The notes under the pieces were generated by a model that ran no database searches, had not been told where the DNA came from, and saw only the letters and a program-made list of their open reading frames with translations. Below are positions 6,476 through 7,199 of a DNA stretch of 7,199 bases, in pieces. How positions within the stretch are numbered: position 1 is the stretch's first letter; every line of letters starts with the position of its first letter. The position numbers were made by a program, and so were the translations under genes. The stretch spans positions 1-7,199 of the forward strand of contig JAEOUJ010000381.1 of NCBI GenBank assembly GCA_016839405.1, given 5' to 3'. The DNA is from Candidatus Gerdarchaeota archaeon (GTDB taxonomy: Archaea; Asgardarchaeota; Heimdallarchaeia; JABLTI01).

Positions 6476-7051
6476 TTACGTTTTTTTGGTTTTTTTGGCA
6501 GATTCTTTCTTTCGAAGTTGTTTTGGCTTAATGCCTAAAACTTCTATATAATCATCTAACCATTGAAAACAAGATAAAATATTATCAGTTTTATTCTCAT
6601 GAATTTCCATAACATTCCATAATCTATCTGTTAAACGTATAAGAGAGAAAGCTTCAATTATCTCTGATGATGTTAATGAGATTGCTTTTTCAGCATTGAA
6701 AATAGCTATCAATGCTGGAATATTTGTTGAATTCTCATTCCATACAAACATTTCCCAAAGATACTCTTTAATTGTTGATAAATCAGTAGTTTTAGATGAA
6801 TCCACTAAAAAAATAGCTCCATCTGTTTTTTCTAATAGATTTGAACGTAATTCTTGTTCAAAATCAAGTTCTTTTGTTGTGAAAGTATATTTTGGTACTT
6901 TTTCTTTTTCGTCTTTTACTGATTCTTTTATGACATCAATGATAAAATCTCTTGTATCGGATTTCGCACCAATAAAAAGAATATGTTTTGGTGGTTTTTG
7001 TCTTTTGAACATTTTACATTGCCAACCTTTTGTACCAATAAATATTTTCAT
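6476..7051 (-). CDS. Arf-like pseudo-GTPase, first gene of the cluster
   Basis: A 191-residue protein with the backbone pattern of an Arf/Rag-type small GTPase but no intact nucleotide motif. Strand 1 is ILFIG at 24-28, yet the P-loop reads GAKSDTRD at 28-35, so the G-K-[ST] end is T-R-D. The WDxGGQ switch II motif is absent from the expected place (about 57-62). Strand 4, GAIFLVDSS at 78-86, closely follows the Arf G-L-I-F-V-V-D-S pattern. Strand 5, ALIAIFNAEK at 113-122, has NAEK for NKxD. LWNVMEIHE at 144-152 and ILSCFQWLDDYI at 158-169 match the end of an Arf domain. The tail (about 176-191) is Lys-rich. It probably does not bind GTP conventionally and may be a structural or partner-binding subunit. 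An alternative ATG at 7012 (Met14) would give MFKRQKPPKHILFIG, a more typical GTPase N-terminus. Neither start has a strong Shine-Dalgarno site, and 7051 fits a near-leaderless transcript. Confidence 0.65.
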   Translation of the reverse strand: MKIFIGTKGWQCKMFKRQKPPKHILFIGAKSDTRDFIIDVIKESVKDEKEKVPKYTFTTKELDFEQELRSNLLEKTDGAIFLVDSSKTTDLSTIKEYLWEMFVWNENSTNIPALIAIFNAEKAISLTSSEIIEAFSLIRLTDRLWNVMEIHENKTDNILSCFQWLDDYIEVLGIKPKQLRKKESAKKTKKT

Positions 7052-7077
7052 TTTAACAGTAATAGTTATGAGATTTT

Positions 7078-7090
7078 TTTATTTATGGAA
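7078..7090 (-). promoter_or_regulatory. candidate TATA box of the five-gene cluster
   Basis: CATAAATA at 7080-7087 on the minus strand lies 29-36 nt before the ATG at 7051. Initiation about 25 nt downstream would give an almost leaderless mRNA. The surrounding 148 nt (7052-7199) hold no gene and are very AT-rich, with other TATA-like strings near 7140-7160, so the exact box is uncertain. Confidence 0.3.
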
Positions 7091-7199
7091 TTATGAGTAA
7101 CATTTTTTGGTAATGATATTGCTAATAAATTATTTTGTTATTCTATTTATTCGAAATACTTTGATTTTATTAGTCTTTGCTTACAATTTGGTAATTAAA

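Noticed and set aside
7022..7051. KIFIGTKG at the extreme N-terminus of the Arf-like protein echoing ILFIGAKS 22 residues later, as if a duplicated P-loop
   Set aside because: The similarity covers only a few common hydrophobic residues and the DNA is not visibly repeated; the first copy may not even be translated if Met14 is the real start.
6696..7100. Plus-strand open frame of 134 codons opposite the Arf-like gene
   Set aside because: It lies antisense to a gene with clear domain structure, its translation is rich in Ser and Phe as expected from the reverse of Lys/Glu-rich AT-biased coding, and it matches no family.
1..7199. CRISPR arrays, tRNA or rRNA genes, insertion sequences
   Set aside because: No regularly spaced repeats, no cloverleaf-like or rRNA segment, and no transposase or inverted terminal repeats were seen; almost all of the window is coding.

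Overview
This is an AT-rich archaeal window, most likely from an Asgard archaeon or a close relative. The evidence is a Roadblock/LC7 protein, a protein with the fold pattern of an Arf-type small GTPase, T-tract rather than hairpin terminators, and an archaeal-type dUTPase of the dCTP deaminase superfamily. The assignment is an inference, since no rRNA or other phylogenetic marker is present.

Layout: a dUTPase-like gene on the plus strand (1-513) converges on a block of minus-strand genes that fills the rest of the window. Nearest to it is a single Roadblock/LC7 gene (548-949), followed by a 168-bp intergenic stretch holding its probable promoter and the T-tract terminator of the next unit. 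From 1118 to 7051 five minus-strand genes are tightly packed and look like one operon. In transcription order they are an Arf-like protein whose nucleotide-binding motifs are all degraded, a PrkA-like AAA+ ATPase, a VWA protein with an intact metal-ion (MIDAS) site, a divergent SpoVR-like protein, and a HEAT-repeat protein. Gaps are 23 nt, 41 nt, a 23-nt overlap, and 1 nt.

The main interpretation is that the three central genes are a remote archaeal counterpart of the bacterial PrkA-YeaH-SpoVR triad (yeaG-yeaH plus ycgB in E. coli). The AAA+ protein has the PrkA-type Cys insertion with the expected spacing. The VWA protein takes the YeaH position. The third protein matches SpoVR in a chain of weak but collinear motifs (an HxxxH element, a [NS]E-aromatic element followed by a histidine, and a P-x-Y-x-x-P element leading to a GY/GF helix). 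A pseudo-GTPase at the head and a HEAT scaffold at the tail are not part of the bacterial triad as I know it. With the neighbouring Roadblock protein they suggest that an AAA+/VWA remodelling machine has been joined to small-GTPase-type regulation. The family matches come from recalled motif patterns, not from a search.
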